Assembly: GCA_900073065.1 (NCBI GenBank)
Contig: FJOG01000073.1
Location: 108,511-165,902, forward strand
From: Phialocephala subalpina
Lineage: Eukaryota; Ascomycota; Leotiomycetes; Helotiales; Mollisiaceae
Length of the DNA stretch: 57,392 nucleotides
Reading direction: 5' to 3'
Part shown: positions 11,401-22,109 of the stretch, piece by piece
Layout of the letters: each line of letters opens with the position of its first letter
Numbering within the stretch: position 1 is the first letter of the stretch
Notes under the pieces: model-generated
Seen by the model: only the letters and a program-made list of their open reading frames with translations
Database searches by the model: none
What the model was told of the DNA's origin: nothing
Program-made: the position numbers and the translations under genes

Positions 11401-14223
11401 CATCGGTTCCTGGGTCCGGCAGTACAGGAGTCGTTCTAGAGAATGTTGCGTTTTCGGGAGTTACTACAGCTGTTGCAGACACCAGCGGCAAGACTATTCT
11501 GGCGGGATCCTCATCTGTCATTAGTCACTGGGCACTGGGTCCAGTCTATGAAGGCTCGACAACAGCTCGTAGCTTTTCTCAGGGTGGTAAGGTTGGAAAC
11601 TACCTCAGGCACTCGACGTTGCTCGACTCTCGGGGTGCATACTTCGAACGCCCTAAACCTCAGTATGAAGATCATGCTATGGGAGACTTTCTTCACTTAA
11701 AAGACCTAGGGGCCTTGGGTGATGGAACTACAGATGACACAGTAGCTTTTCAAAAGGCACTGTACTCGAGTTTGGGGAAGATCCTGTTCGTGGACGCTGG
11801 TTCGTATATTCTTACTTCCACAATAACCATACCGTCGGGCGCCAAGATCGTTGGTGAAACTTGGTCACAGCTGGTTGCATCTGGATCTTACTTTGAGAAT
11901 GCAAGGTAAGCTCCAGACTTATCACAGCTCCTTATTCTTATGCTGACAATGAATTTCAGTCAGCCCAAGGTCCTTCTCAAAGTCGGTAACGTTGGAGATG
12001 TAGGCAATGTAGAGATGCAGGACCTTCTTTTCACGACACACGGGGCCACAGCTGGCCTCATTCTGGTCGAATGGAACATAGCAGCCGCGAGTGCTGGATC
12101 CGCTGGACTCTGGGATTGCCACGCCCGTATTGGAGGTGCCACCGGAACCCAACTCACTCCTGCAGAATGCCCTCCGGTCACCAGTGGTATTGATCAAGGA
12201 TGTAGTGCAGCGAGTTTGATGATGCATATCACTCCATCGGCATCAGGCTACTTTGAGAACATGTGGCTTTGGGGAGCCGATCATATGCTTGAGTAAGTAT
12301 TCATCATTAACTTGAAGGATAAAGTGCTTGGTTCAACTAACTATCAATAGTGACCCTAATCTCGTCTCTCCAAGTAACGACATGGTACAAACCTCGATCT
12401 ATATCGCTCGTGGTTTCTTGATCGAAAGCACCACAGCTACCTGGTAAGTTTTCTACTATGTTCTGCTGTGTTACTTTGGCAATTGAAAATTGCATTGCTG
12501 AGAATGCTAATATGAAAATCCACAGGCTATACGCGACTGCATCCGAACACGCTGTATTTTACCAATACAACTTCAATGGAGCATCGAATATCTTCGCTGG
12601 AATGCTACAGACCGAATCACCATACTACCAGCCAACCCCACCTCCACCTGCTCCATTTGCAGCTGTCGCTGGACTGTACCCTAGTGATCCTGTCTACTCG
12701 TGTGCATCCAGTAATGACTTTGGCGGATGCGATGAATCCTGGGCCGTGATAATCACCAAATCGGAGAACATCTTTATCGCTGGTGCGGGGATTTATTCCT
12801 GGTTCTCAACTTACGCCCAGACATGTATCGATTCACAAGCATGTCAAAAGGCGCTGCTACTCCTCAGTTCGAACAAAGCCAGCGTGCGTATCCAGAACCT
12901 CATCACCATCGGCGCTAAATACATGGCTGTTATGGACGGCAAGGGAATCACAGCAGTCGATAACCTAAACGTAAATTCGCATCCATTTTGGTCTCAGATC
13001 ACCATTCTGGATGTCAGCAGCACGGGTGCGCAATTCAACGATCTCATTTGGATTGACCCCGCTGTATGGGACATGGATACGCCAACGTTTACTTGCATTC
13101 CGCCATGTAACGTCAAAATTCCACCTTGGACAGGTGCAACCAGCACCGTCAATTATCCCCTCATTACTGTCACCTCGGGCACTTGGTCAAGCACGATTAC
13201 ACAGGCTCCATTGACCATCTCGCAGTGGGTGTTCGAGATTGTGACGTTGACCCAGGATACTAATCAGAAGGTCAAACGACAAGGATTCGAACCATTCTTG
13301 CCGGTTCTTGCAACGACACCATTCTGGCCATCGGTTATTTATACAGGAGCAGATGTGAGTCTTCATCCCTTCACTTTATTCTCCCTACGTCTTCTTCATC
13401 TTTGAATCCACTGGCTCTAGTCATCTTCGAATATGTGGCTTCACTTTTGCACTGCCTATACATAACCTGCAGTTGAATTAAACTGACTTGAATTGCGTCT
13501 ATCAAGGGATCGACAACAGCGACAGCGCCGACGATTCCATTTCCAACACCTCCTGCATCCGCTCCCACTGGAAGCTTCCCCAAACGTTTCTGGCAGCCCG
13601 AAATTGGTCTTCTGAACGAGCCTACTGTTGCGCAATGCGAATACCCTTTCGACTTCCTATGTATTAACTCCCCGTGGCTTATTGGCGGAAACGGAAGCAC
13701 CTTAGCCCCTGGTACCCCCGACTCCGACGACGAAAACTGGGCCGAACTTCTCACTGTTTGTCCCAAACGTACTTCAACTACTTCCACCACGTCCACGACA
13801 TCGACAACTCCTACAACTACAACTTCCGAACCAACGGCCACAGAGTCTCCTTTGGAGGAGGGTAATCCCAAAGACAATACAGTCTCTTGCTACAAGAAAG
13901 GAGAGAAGACGGAGCATGTGCGAATGGTCAGTGCGGCCAATAGCTTCTGTAACAGCATATCCAAGTCTACCTTGAAAGGGAAGTTACTACGCTCAGAGTC
14001 ATATCCATTTGATTACAATGGTGGCTTTGGGTCGGTGACCATCAAAGTCTCGCTGGAGATCTTGAAAGACACATGTACCTTCGTGTATGACGAGGCAACT
14101 TGCATGAAGTACCTGTCGATTCCAACGGATAGCTGTGATTGCGGCGGGATCAATGACAAGCATGGTGGTACGGTATCAAATCTCTGTTACGAGTTCAGGA
14201 TTGATCCGGAGTTGAGTTTTTGA
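8499..14223 (+). CDS. Secreted NucA/NucB-like nuclease - GH55 beta-1,3-glucanase fusion with killer-toxin-type C-terminal module
   Basis: An in-frame ten-exon model gives 1617 aa: 8499-8632, 8759-9315, 9381-9532, 9636-10386, 10538-10605, 10686-11905, 11960-12292, 12351-12443, 12526-13354, 13507-14223. Residues 1-24 are a signal peptide (MTLFPYVLYLVAFLFLHPF, then VRA). Residues about 65-260 resemble the secreted NucA/NucB nuclease family; CDEFPPKSFIEGG begins near residue 191, followed by a Cys-containing RCAAIRC segment. A helical region at about 280-511 contains Lys-Arg pairs at 421-422 and 510-511, possible Kex2 sites. GH55 spans about 512-1380, with two pectate-lyase-like beta-helix halves (VLDYGAVGDG; LKDLGALGDGTTDDT). 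GH55 enzymes cleave beta-1,3-glucan. A Pro/Ser/Thr linker leads to a Cys-rich module (about 1500-1617, SCYKKGEK...DSCDCGG) like that of killer-toxin-like GH18 chitinases. The first intron is the least certain. Nuclease activity is inferred only. Confidence 0.85.
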
Positions 14224-14513
14224 AGACTTTTGGGTAATTGAGTTATCTGAACTCGACCAGAAATTGGTGTTACAGGGCATATATACGCCACGAATCCTTT
14301 GTTGAATACCCTTGCAACCATAGAGGGCGATATATGCGCTTCTCATTTCCTCTTGTGGCTGACTTGAATATTAATTTGTTCTTGTTGGCTATTCTGCTTC
14401 AATATGCCTAGGAAAGTTTCGGATGAGATAGTAATATCTATTTATTCTCGTGAATATATAGTGAACTAATTTACATACGGACAGTAACGAGAGTCAAGAA
14501 ACTTTGTTGTATT
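14224..14513. other. Convergent 3' intergenic region
   Basis: About 290 bp lies between the stop of the GH55 fusion gene and the stop of the minus-strand hypothetical gene, so it must hold both 3' UTRs. AT-rich stretches at 14370-14480 could contain polyadenylation signals. No other feature seen. Confidence 0.4.
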
Positions 14514-15416
14514 CTAGAGACTTGATTTTGGAGCATCTGGATCTTGGGCCGCCATATCGCTCTCTGGTTTCCTATTTTCTGGCCCAAACTCTGGAGCTGC
14601 CATGAAAGTCCCAGGGGTGGCGTATGGGTTCCAGAAACCTCCATTCGCGACTACGGGTACCGGATTAGGCATATGCGATTTGTGCCTGACCCAATCCGCC
14701 TTCTCATCCACCGATAGAGAGTCTAGTGAGCCCCAGACCACCATCTCCGACAAATGGTGATCCCACAATGCATTCGAGGTAATAATTCCCTCCTTTAAGC
14801 CCATCACCCATGGATGCAGCGTAGAGAGGTAATCATAGACTGTCACAAATCCCCGCGAGCCAGCCTGAACCACCATCTTCTCCTTCCTCTTCCTCGGTCG
14901 CGGTTCCCCACAACAGCCCAGTAAATGCTCCTCTCCCCCTCGATCCGAATCTTCTCCCGGATTGTAATCTTCCAGATCTCCATACCACCTCCCTTCTTGC
15001 GCGATGCCCATCTCACCATGTCCACTGTGTTCTTCCGTCCATAAATACTCCCACTGCTGAATCTCGTTCACAGTCACTGTAATCGCCGAGACCTTGGGCT
15101 CAGAAATGGGTTCTTGAGAGATGGGATGCCATGTTCCGTCCGAGAAGAAGGGTGTGAGAGAGGTTGGGCTGTGCTTGTCTTTCATGACCGAGATGGCGTC
15201 TGGAAAGGGGCTGTCGAGAGTCCAGAGAATGCGTTCCATGGCACTGGATTTTAAAACAACAGGTCCTGCATGGGGAATCCAGAAAGTTTGCTCCCCGGCC
15301 GGGGTATTGAATACGACTGGATGTGTCTGAAGTTTGTGTAATCTGTGTAGCTCTTCGAAGGAGGGATAGGAAGGTATTTGTGCGATTGCTGAGTCGCTGG
15401 AATTGGAGATTGACAT
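14514..15416 (-). CDS. Hypothetical protein, 300 aa, single exon
   Basis: An uninterrupted reading frame starts at the ATG at 15416; upstream in-frame sequence has no other ATG. The protein has no signal peptide or membrane segment. It contains an acidic stretch followed by a basic cluster (PRPRKRKEK) that could act as a nuclear localisation signal. Trp and Pro are frequent, and the N-terminal half has a pattern (HPVVFNTPAGEQTFWIPHAGPV) suggesting a folded beta domain. The family is not recognised. It converges with the nuclease-GH55 gene. An intact 300-codon frame with normal composition supports a real gene; its function cannot be read from the sequence. Confidence 0.6.
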   Translation of the reverse strand: MSISNSSDSAIAQIPSYPSFEELHRLHKLQTHPVVFNTPAGEQTFWIPHAGPVVLKSSAMERILWTLDSPFPDAISVMKDKHSPTSLTPFFSDGTWHPISQEPISEPKVSAITVTVNEIQQWEYLWTEEHSGHGEMGIAQEGRWYGDLEDYNPGEDSDRGGEEHLLGCCGEPRPRKRKEKMVVQAGSRGFVTVYDYLSTLHPWVMGLKEGIITSNALWDHHLSEMVVWGSLDSLSVDEKADWVRHKSHMPNPVPVVANGGFWNPYATPGTFMAAPEFGPENRKPESDMAAQDPDAPKSSL

Positions 15417-16719
15417 TTTGGGAATGGAAGGTTGGGTTTCAAGCAATACCAAGACTTTGTTCTGAAAGATTCGTGGGGATCGGTGCTTTATCCGTTACGC
15501 TGCGATCAGGATTACACCTGCTCGGGACCGGAATAACAGATGTTCCGGAGGAACACCAAAATGTCGCATCACTGTTCATATGTAAATAAACGCTCTAATT
15601 TTATTATTATACTACAACCACAATGCCTAAAGATACTGTTTACAATCCTGCCGATAAAGGAACCCTTCGTCCTAATGCCAAACCACTGGCGAAAGTAGGG
15701 GATGCGTTTTACCTTATGCAATTACTAGATTTCGACCACGAGATTTGACTTCTAAAGGATATTTCTCCAGATAATCCTATTACTTTATTGAGTGAGAAGA
15801 GAGAGCCGGGGTAACATATAGTACAAGTAAGCTGGCCCTTGGAGCGTCTGCTCTAGAGTCACGTGTGCACCCCCTGAATCTAGCCGAGCTAAAATCCTCA
15901 CCACAGTAGCTTGGCAGATACCACTCGACTAGGATATGGTGGCTTAAATAGGAGACTTTCTTGTTGGAGGGGATATATCAAACTTTCCTTGACATCTGGG
16001 ATGTGTGAGAGTTTCGAAATTTCAAGTTGTTGGTTGGTCTCTCATTAGTTTCAAGTATTTATACCGAGGCTCTACCATCTTCATGTCAAGCAAGCGGATG
16101 CGAAGAAGGAAGAATACATGCACAGCTGAAGACGCTGTGAATGGCCTCGCAATTCAACTCAAAAACCTTACATATTTCCGGTACTTTTTATACTCGCACG
16201 ACGGCGCCATACTCGGGTGCTCTTGGTCCTTCCACTGTGAGCAAGACTAGATGTCCGATGTTTCCGGATACAGAATGACAATACCATATGCTTGACAGCA
16301 AGCATGGGTTTGACGATAGTCTTCCCAAATTAGAGCAACCACAACGGTACGCACCCACAAATCAAAATCCACAAAAATGAATGCAATACTGGGATTCGGA
16401 AATCTGCGAAAGGCCCAAAATGGAGGTGGAGGTGCAAATAATGCTTAGACTACAAGATATTTGAGAGATAGCGCAGGTATAAAAGGTGCCAAGAACTCAG
16501 GAAAAGAAGCTCCAACTCAAGACACGTCGCCTAGGAGTTGGAGAACATATACCTCCCAGCCCTCTATTCTGCCCACAGTTGCCGGGACTTGACTCCGAGG
16601 TCTATACCTCAATCTTTCAAGCTCCTCAGAAACTAATAGCAATAGGAATGACAACTAACCCAAATTTTGATAGCACAGCTTTCATCCCGTCCATTTCTCA
16701 ACCCTGGCGCGCATCTGGA
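15417..16719. other. Intergenic, no convincing gene
   Basis: About 1.3 kb. Short plus-strand frames (for example 16005-16250 and 16486-16731) have no recognisable motif and no splice partners I can defend. A CT-rich stretch near 16738-16800 is the antisense of the basic C-terminal tail predicted for the restored frame of the neighbouring ankyrin gene. Nothing else seen. Confidence 0.45.
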
Positions 16720-19700
16720 TCAATAATTTGACCTGCCAATTCTCCTCACAGTTGTCCTCCCAGTTATCCTCCCACTTCCCCTCCCAATTCTCCTAGGAGC
16801 ATGCGTCCTTACTCTTAATTGCTGGATCCGACCCTTCAACACATCCTTGAACGTTTGACTTTCTTTTATCTTACATACTTTATCACAGGCCTCAAGAGGC
16901 GTCGGATTGTCGGGGCCTGCCCCCTCTGGATCTGCACCCCCCGGAGCAACAGCTTGATAATCTTCAAATCATCCTTCCTAGGGTTCTTCTCGGGGTCCTG
17001 GCTAGTACCTAAGATGACGGACAGAAGTGGTGTCATCCCATTTTTCCCCTTGACGTTGGGGTCTGCCTCCCGTTGGAGTAAGAATTCCGTAACGGCGTAA
17101 TTTCCCATGGTGCAAGCCAAGACCAGTGGTGGCCCAAGTTCAATTTGTCCATCGTTTGGAGACAGCCCGAATTTCCCGGTCAGGGCGCTCAGAATGACGA
17201 CATCTCCTCTGGCAACATCTCCACAGGCACCTGCAACGGCAACAGCAATGGCTGATCCAATCGGTCCTGCTGCACTAAGCGGCGGAGTTGCGTTGTCGCA
17301 AAGTGTCTTCACGATGGCGTAGTTGCCTTTGAAACATGCTAGAACCAATGCACATCCCAGCATGCCTTCAATTTTCATGTTTATTGCGCCAGTACTTGCC
17401 TTAAGAATCTTGTTAACCACATCTGCCTGTTCATTGTCGATGGCAACGTGGAGGGGCGTGCCTGCTGCCGATTGCACTGGCCAAAGTCCCAGATCCTTAA
17501 ATATTTGCCCCCCTTTGCATTCTACATCGTGCATGCTGTTGTCGACTTCATCGAGATCGGTCCGTGTTCTAGAAGCTGCTAGGAAGCCCAGCACAATATC
17601 TGTCTCTTTATTCCGCAATATATCGTGGAGAGTCATCATGGGCTGATTGGCTTTGGTGTTATACAAGATTCGAACTGCTGTCGCGTTTTTCACCCGAATG
17701 GCTTTTTGAAATAGCGTCAGGTTGCCGTCAATTGTAGCATCCAAGCGTGCACCCTTTGACATGAGAAGCGGCAATATACGTTGGGTATCTTCCTGAGTAG
17801 TCGGGTTGCTGTCTTCGGACGAGATGCTGTAAAAAACTGCAGTCCAGCCAATGCCCGAAGATTTGTTCACGTCGGCTCCATTAGCTAGGAGTAGTTCAAT
17901 GGCGTCGAAGCGTTGGAGAACGATAGCGTGCTGCAACGCTGTGCGATGCGTGTCGTCATCCACGTCCAGGTCAGGTCCTTCGAACTCCAAGATTGTTTTG
18001 ATAACTCGAATGTCACAATTTTCTCTCAGTGCCAGTGAAAGAGGTGCAATGCTCCCACCTTCATCTTCGTACAACTTGATAAGTGTACGCGGCCAGACAC
18101 GTAGGATGTCCTCGATTATTTCAACACAATTTGCGGATATAGAAGCGCACAACAGGCGCCAGCGGTCCCCGGCTTTCACAGCTCTTTTTTCGACAAAATC
18201 GGACATGACCAATCCTAATGCTGACTCTGGATCGCCCTTGTCGCCTCGGATGGCGTTCAATGCTTCCTCCATAGTTTGTGGGATACCACCTTTGCCGAAC
18301 TTACCACTTAACGCGAAGGACCAGAGCTCCCCGTATCGGGTGGTTATTATTTTTTCTGGCAGCGAGAACTCATACATGGTTGGCCAGCCATTTTTAGTGA
18401 GTTCCAAAATCTTAGTATACCCCTTTTCATCCTCGTTATGGTTCTGGTCAAAGTGCCGACTGCACGCAGCCCCAAACGTGCTCATCTGTGCCAGTCCCGC
18501 CTTCGCGAACTCTTCTGTCTCGTACCGCCTCAAGGCAATTCGGTAGATGCTCCCGATCTCTAGCAACACTTCAGTTCGGATTTGAGCATGCTCGCGCGCC
18601 AAGTTCAGGGCGCGCTTCAGAATCCTCTCAGCTCGGGGATAGTCTCTGGTCCTCACCAGCTCACGCGCCGAGGCGCGTAGCAATCCTATTGCATCCTCGT
18701 AGGGCGGCAGCACATTCGCTCCAAGCAATACAGGAACGATGCACATCAACGCCTCATCGTCTGATCCAAGCCCTGAGTCCACAAAGATTTTCGCCATAGC
18801 ATTGACATGAGCGTTTCTCAATCCGGGAAGTCTTGCAGAAGAGATGCGTTCCGTGTCTGCAGCTGGCATGAAACTGCCCGTGCTAGAGACCCGGCTCTCT
18901 TCAGCTATATCCAGCGGTTCCATGATGTCTGCCAGCCGAGAGAGAAATATCGATAAAATCTTGGGCAACCAAGGCAAATTGTGAGCTCTTGGCCCTCATT
19001 GTTATCACCGAACTCTGATCACTGACCGTCTTCACGTGGTTTCGCGTAAAAAGCCTCCTCGAGTCGACAGACCAAGCTGTATTCCAGTTGCCGGTAGATG
19101 GACTAAAAGATCATCGCTGCAGGTTCCCCGATGGAATCCATGCCTTCATAGTTGAAAAGACATTATCCGAATCAGAATTGCCCATAAGCAAAGCTTTGTT
19201 GCGGAAGTCCTGAGATGCTGACTCTGACTTCTTGTCGAACCAGACCGAGAGACTAGTCACCGCCTCTAACAAATGTTTGTCAATTTTCCACTCACGAGAA
19301 TAACGAAACATTAGAAATGAGAGACGGGGGTTGCGAGGTAGTGGATGTTGCTCCCTCGCTATGCCCGGCGAACCCCACTGACAAAAGGTTGTCCAAACTA
19401 GAGATTCCACATCCAGCCATTTGCCTTTCACTGGCATATCGCCCGAGAACACGTAATTTGCGAACGATTGGATCGAGAGTTGTAGCTTAGCAGCTACAAG
19501 CCTCGCCTCGCTTTCCCATTTTGGTTGGACACCGACGATACCATCCCCGGTCATGTAAGCAAGACGAGCTCGAAACAGAGGAAGTAATTTCGAATGATTA
19601 TGGGTTTCATCTGAACGATCAATGCGAAACACAAGGTCGACTGCAGCATTGGCGGCATGACACCCGGATTTCCAGCTTTCCGAATCAAGAGTGGGCGATC

Positions 19701-21305
19701 TTCTCAAACGTAACCCGTAGAGGAGCCGTTCAGGACCATTGGTCGCGTCAGCGGTGACAAATTTCCCGGCTGAGATCGTGATCTTGTCTAACGCACAACC
19801 GGGACGAGATATATTTGCTCCTGTAAATTTGCGGGCAGTGTTGCCAGGCTGGATAAGTTCAACTTGATTTTCTGATGCTTTGTATGATTTAACGATATCA
19901 TCTGGGAGATTCGTGGCGGAAACATCCTGCATGAGGTCGCCTTCATCTATTCGCCAGGAAGAATGGTTAACCTTCAGCTTATCCCGCAAGAGTTGGGTGG
20001 CTTGCCAGTCAAGCTCATGCCCCTCGATATTTGCTCCTTTGTCGCGCAGCTCATTCTCCTTCGGCTTCAGCCTTCTAAACCTTAATAATGCCCGAATCAC
20101 AGACATCAGAAGGGTCGTAACAATCTGGTACAGAGCCACCGATCCGTGGAGACCCCCGAAAGCCGACAAATTGGAGAACAAAACCGTTAACGGAGCAAAA
20201 CAAGGCTAAGCCCAAAATCAAATTGGAGCGACCCTTCCGCCAACCTCCCACCGTGTCACTCAAATCTTTCCATGATGTAATGTAAGTTTCCTTGTCTGCA
20301 TGATGCGCAAAAGCATTGAACTGCTGGTCACCGACTCGTTGATCTCCTGGCTGGAGCCAGAACATTATCGTGTTTGATGAAGCCTGACCCTTGGCGATAG
20401 CAAAATTGTCTTTCTCATGACTTTCGTTCGACAAGGAAGGCACATAAGATCATGCCCAGGACGACAAGTATTGTTCCTACGACACAGATCCAGAAAGACC
20501 AGGTGGCGGGACGGCCTTGGGTGCCGTACAATCGTGGCTGGTAGAACCTGACCCAGGTCACGAATCCAAAGAAACTGAGCTGCAGTATCGTAGCAAACCC
20601 TGCAACGAGTGGCAGAAGGTATGGTGGTGTTGTGAGAATGCCGATATTGAGGGAGAGATTTGGATACGGCGCAAATCTCGATCTCGGTGGCTCCATTGTA
20701 GCGCCCTCAACGCAAGATGGAGGGTTGATGGAAGAAGTCTCGTCCACTTCGGCCCACTCGCCATATTTCTCGTCACAGCTGCTTGCTGATGGCTTGCCCG
20801 GCCCATCACTAGACATATTCTTCCGGTGAGGGCATCCCAGACCATCTAGAAAACACACCAGTTGGTAAAGATTGCATACGGCGGGCGTTTCAGTCTCCTT
20901 CTCCGTCATGTCTTCCGAAAATACTGGGTAAAAGTCCTTTTTCCCGGGTTTGTAGAAGAATTCGAGAATCTTGGGGCGCCCGAACACGCGGCATATCCCT
21001 CCTTCAGACCACATTTCACAAACATCGCGACTAGTGGACGAGCATAGCTCTGCTCCGGCTACTCCATGCGGCTCTTGTGCTCGACCTATGATTGCTTTGA
21101 GAGACGGAGAGCCGTAGACCCGGATGGCGGAAACAACAGCGGTCAGGATCCCCATAGGAGCCATACCGAAGATAATATTATCAAAGAAGCTTGTTGACTC
21201 GCTGAGGAATTTCTTGGTGACTTGTTCTCCGAAGAGAGTAAGGAGTGGGGCAATGTCCGAGGCAAAGTTATTCGTAAAGTCACTCCACGTGGAGGAGGAG
21301 CACAA
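16720..21305 (-). pseudogene. Broken membrane-anchored ankyrin-repeat gene (fungal TM-ankyrin family)
   Basis: Pieces in three frames line up as one large fungal protein of about 1,500 codons. The N-terminal part (21305-20415) has hydrophobic membrane segments. The middle (20443-19111) continues the membrane region (MFWLQPGDQRVGDQQF, then LYQIVTTLLMSVIRALLRF) and a soluble domain. The C-terminal part (about 18977-16866) has a TPR-like helical region followed by ankyrin repeats (ELLLANGADVNKS; EFLLQREADPNVKGKNGMTP). Lesions: no usable ATG at the N-terminus (TTG at 21305); frame changes near 20418, in a 5-C run at 20153-20157, near 18945 and in a 6-C run at 16937-16942; and an in-frame TGA at 19111-19113. 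After the last change, an ankyrin-like frame with an Arg-rich tail continues to a stop at 16720. Alternatives are two separate genes or many sequencing indels. Decay seems most likely, since a stop and a lost start are not indels. Confidence 0.7.
16866..18923 (-). CDS. Ankyrin-repeat part, open frame that may still be expressed
   Basis: Longest intact segment of the broken gene. From the first ATG (18923) it encodes 685 aa: an N-terminal helical TPR-like part (ARELVRTRDYPRAERILKRAL), then about eight ankyrin-like repeats of variable quality. If transcribed alone it would be a cytosolic ankyrin protein without its membrane anchor. It ends prematurely within a last repeat because of the 6-base C run at 16937-16942. 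Ankyrin repeats mediate protein binding; no enzyme domain is visible. Listed separately because an automatic gene finder would call it as a gene. Confidence 0.45.
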   Translation of the reverse strand: MEPLDIAEESRVSSTGSFMPAADTERISSARLPGLRNAHVNAMAKIFVDSGLGSDDEALMCIVPVLLGANVLPPYEDAIGLLRASARELVRTRDYPRAERILKRALNLAREHAQIRTEVLLEIGSIYRIALRRYETEEFAKAGLAQMSTFGAACSRHFDQNHNEDEKGYTKILELTKNGWPTMYEFSLPEKIITTRYGELWSFALSGKFGKGGIPQTMEEALNAIRGDKGDPESALGLVMSDFVEKRAVKAGDRWRLLCASISANCVEIIEDILRVWPRTLIKLYEDEGGSIAPLSLALRENCDIRVIKTILEFEGPDLDVDDDTHRTALQHAIVLQRFDAIELLLANGADVNKSSGIGWTAVFYSISSEDSNPTTQEDTQRILPLLMSKGARLDATIDGNLTLFQKAIRVKNATAVRILYNTKANQPMMTLHDILRNKETDIVLGFLAASRTRTDLDEVDNSMHDVECKGGQIFKDLGLWPVQSAAGTPLHVAIDNEQADVVNKILKASTGAINMKIEGMLGCALVLACFKGNYAIVKTLCDNATPPLSAAGPIGSAIAVAVAGACGDVARGDVVILSALTGKFGLSPNDGQIELGPPLVLACTMGNYAVTEFLLQREADPNVKGKNGMTPLLSVILGTSQDPEKNPRKDDLKIIKLLLRGVQIQRGQAPTIRRLLRPVIKYVR

Positions 21306-21603
21306 CGCCTTTTATAGCCATCTCAATGCCACCGAGATCGGTAACAAAACGCATCGTGAAGAAGACTGCTCAATTACAAGATGCAAAGCAGCGGTAGACG
21401 GTGTGTGCGCTAGGAAACTCAGCGGCCTTCCGGAAGTGATCAGTGAAAGTGAAACTATTGTACAAATTAAACGATGCAAGTCAAGGGCAATGAAGTAGCG
21501 TTTTGTTCACAGGTGCCTACGCCGGTCTCCTGAGTGGCGGACGTAGTAGAGAAGGGGGAGCTCGGAGGGAGCCTTCTGTTGGGTTACTATTGGACCTACA
21601 TGA

Positions 21604-21757
21604 GGTGACGGGTGACGGNCGACGGGTGACGGGTGACGGGTGACGGGTGACGGGTGACGGGTGACGGGTGACGGGTGACGGGTGACGGGTGACGGGTGAC
21701 GGGTGACGGGTGACGGGTGACGGGTGACGGGTGACGGGTGACGGGCGACGGGCGGCG
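21604..21757. repeat. Heptanucleotide tandem array (GTGACGG)n
   Basis: About 21 consecutive copies of the 7-mer GTGACGG, with one ambiguous base (N) at 21619 and slightly degenerate copies at both ends (GACGGGCGACGGGCGG at the right). It lies about 300 bp upstream of the broken ankyrin gene. The open frames through it are artefacts of a period-7 repeat without stops. The motif is not the fungal telomere repeat. Confidence 0.95.
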
Positions 21758-21759
21758 CA

Positions 21760-22109
21760 TTATGGCTGAAAACCGCTGGCAAACTGATTGCCACGTCACG
21801 AAGGGCAAACCGATCTCAGGGCCAGACACGGATACTATCCGTGATGCTGTGTAGCCTTAAGAGACGCCTGTCGACCATACAGATCTTGCAAGAATCTGCG
21901 TGGCTTGCTAATAAGCACATTGTCGCACTTTATCGAGCCAATCAAGGAAGCCTAGTTCCAAGCCGACGCTGAAAGAACCAATAGAATGTTGCAAAGCGGA
22001 GCTTAAGAGAAGCTGAAAACTATAGCTCCTTTTATTTCTGCACCCTTATCGAAGTTTTGGGAAAATCGACCATTTTGTTTTTAACTTTACTTTTCACGTG
22101 AACTTAACC
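21760..22109. other. Intergenic spacer, nothing recognised
   Basis: Normal-composition DNA between the heptamer array and the AT-rich block. It contains no open frame of interest. A C-run at 22107-22113 marks the border to the AT-rich block. Confidence 0.4.

Noticed and set aside
21604..21757. Possible internal telomere repeat
   Set aside because: The unit GTGACGG is not TTAGGG or a known fungal variant.
21507..21829. Open frames with repeated RHPSPVT
   Set aside because: Produced by the period-7 DNA repeat, which is open in several frames; not a protein.
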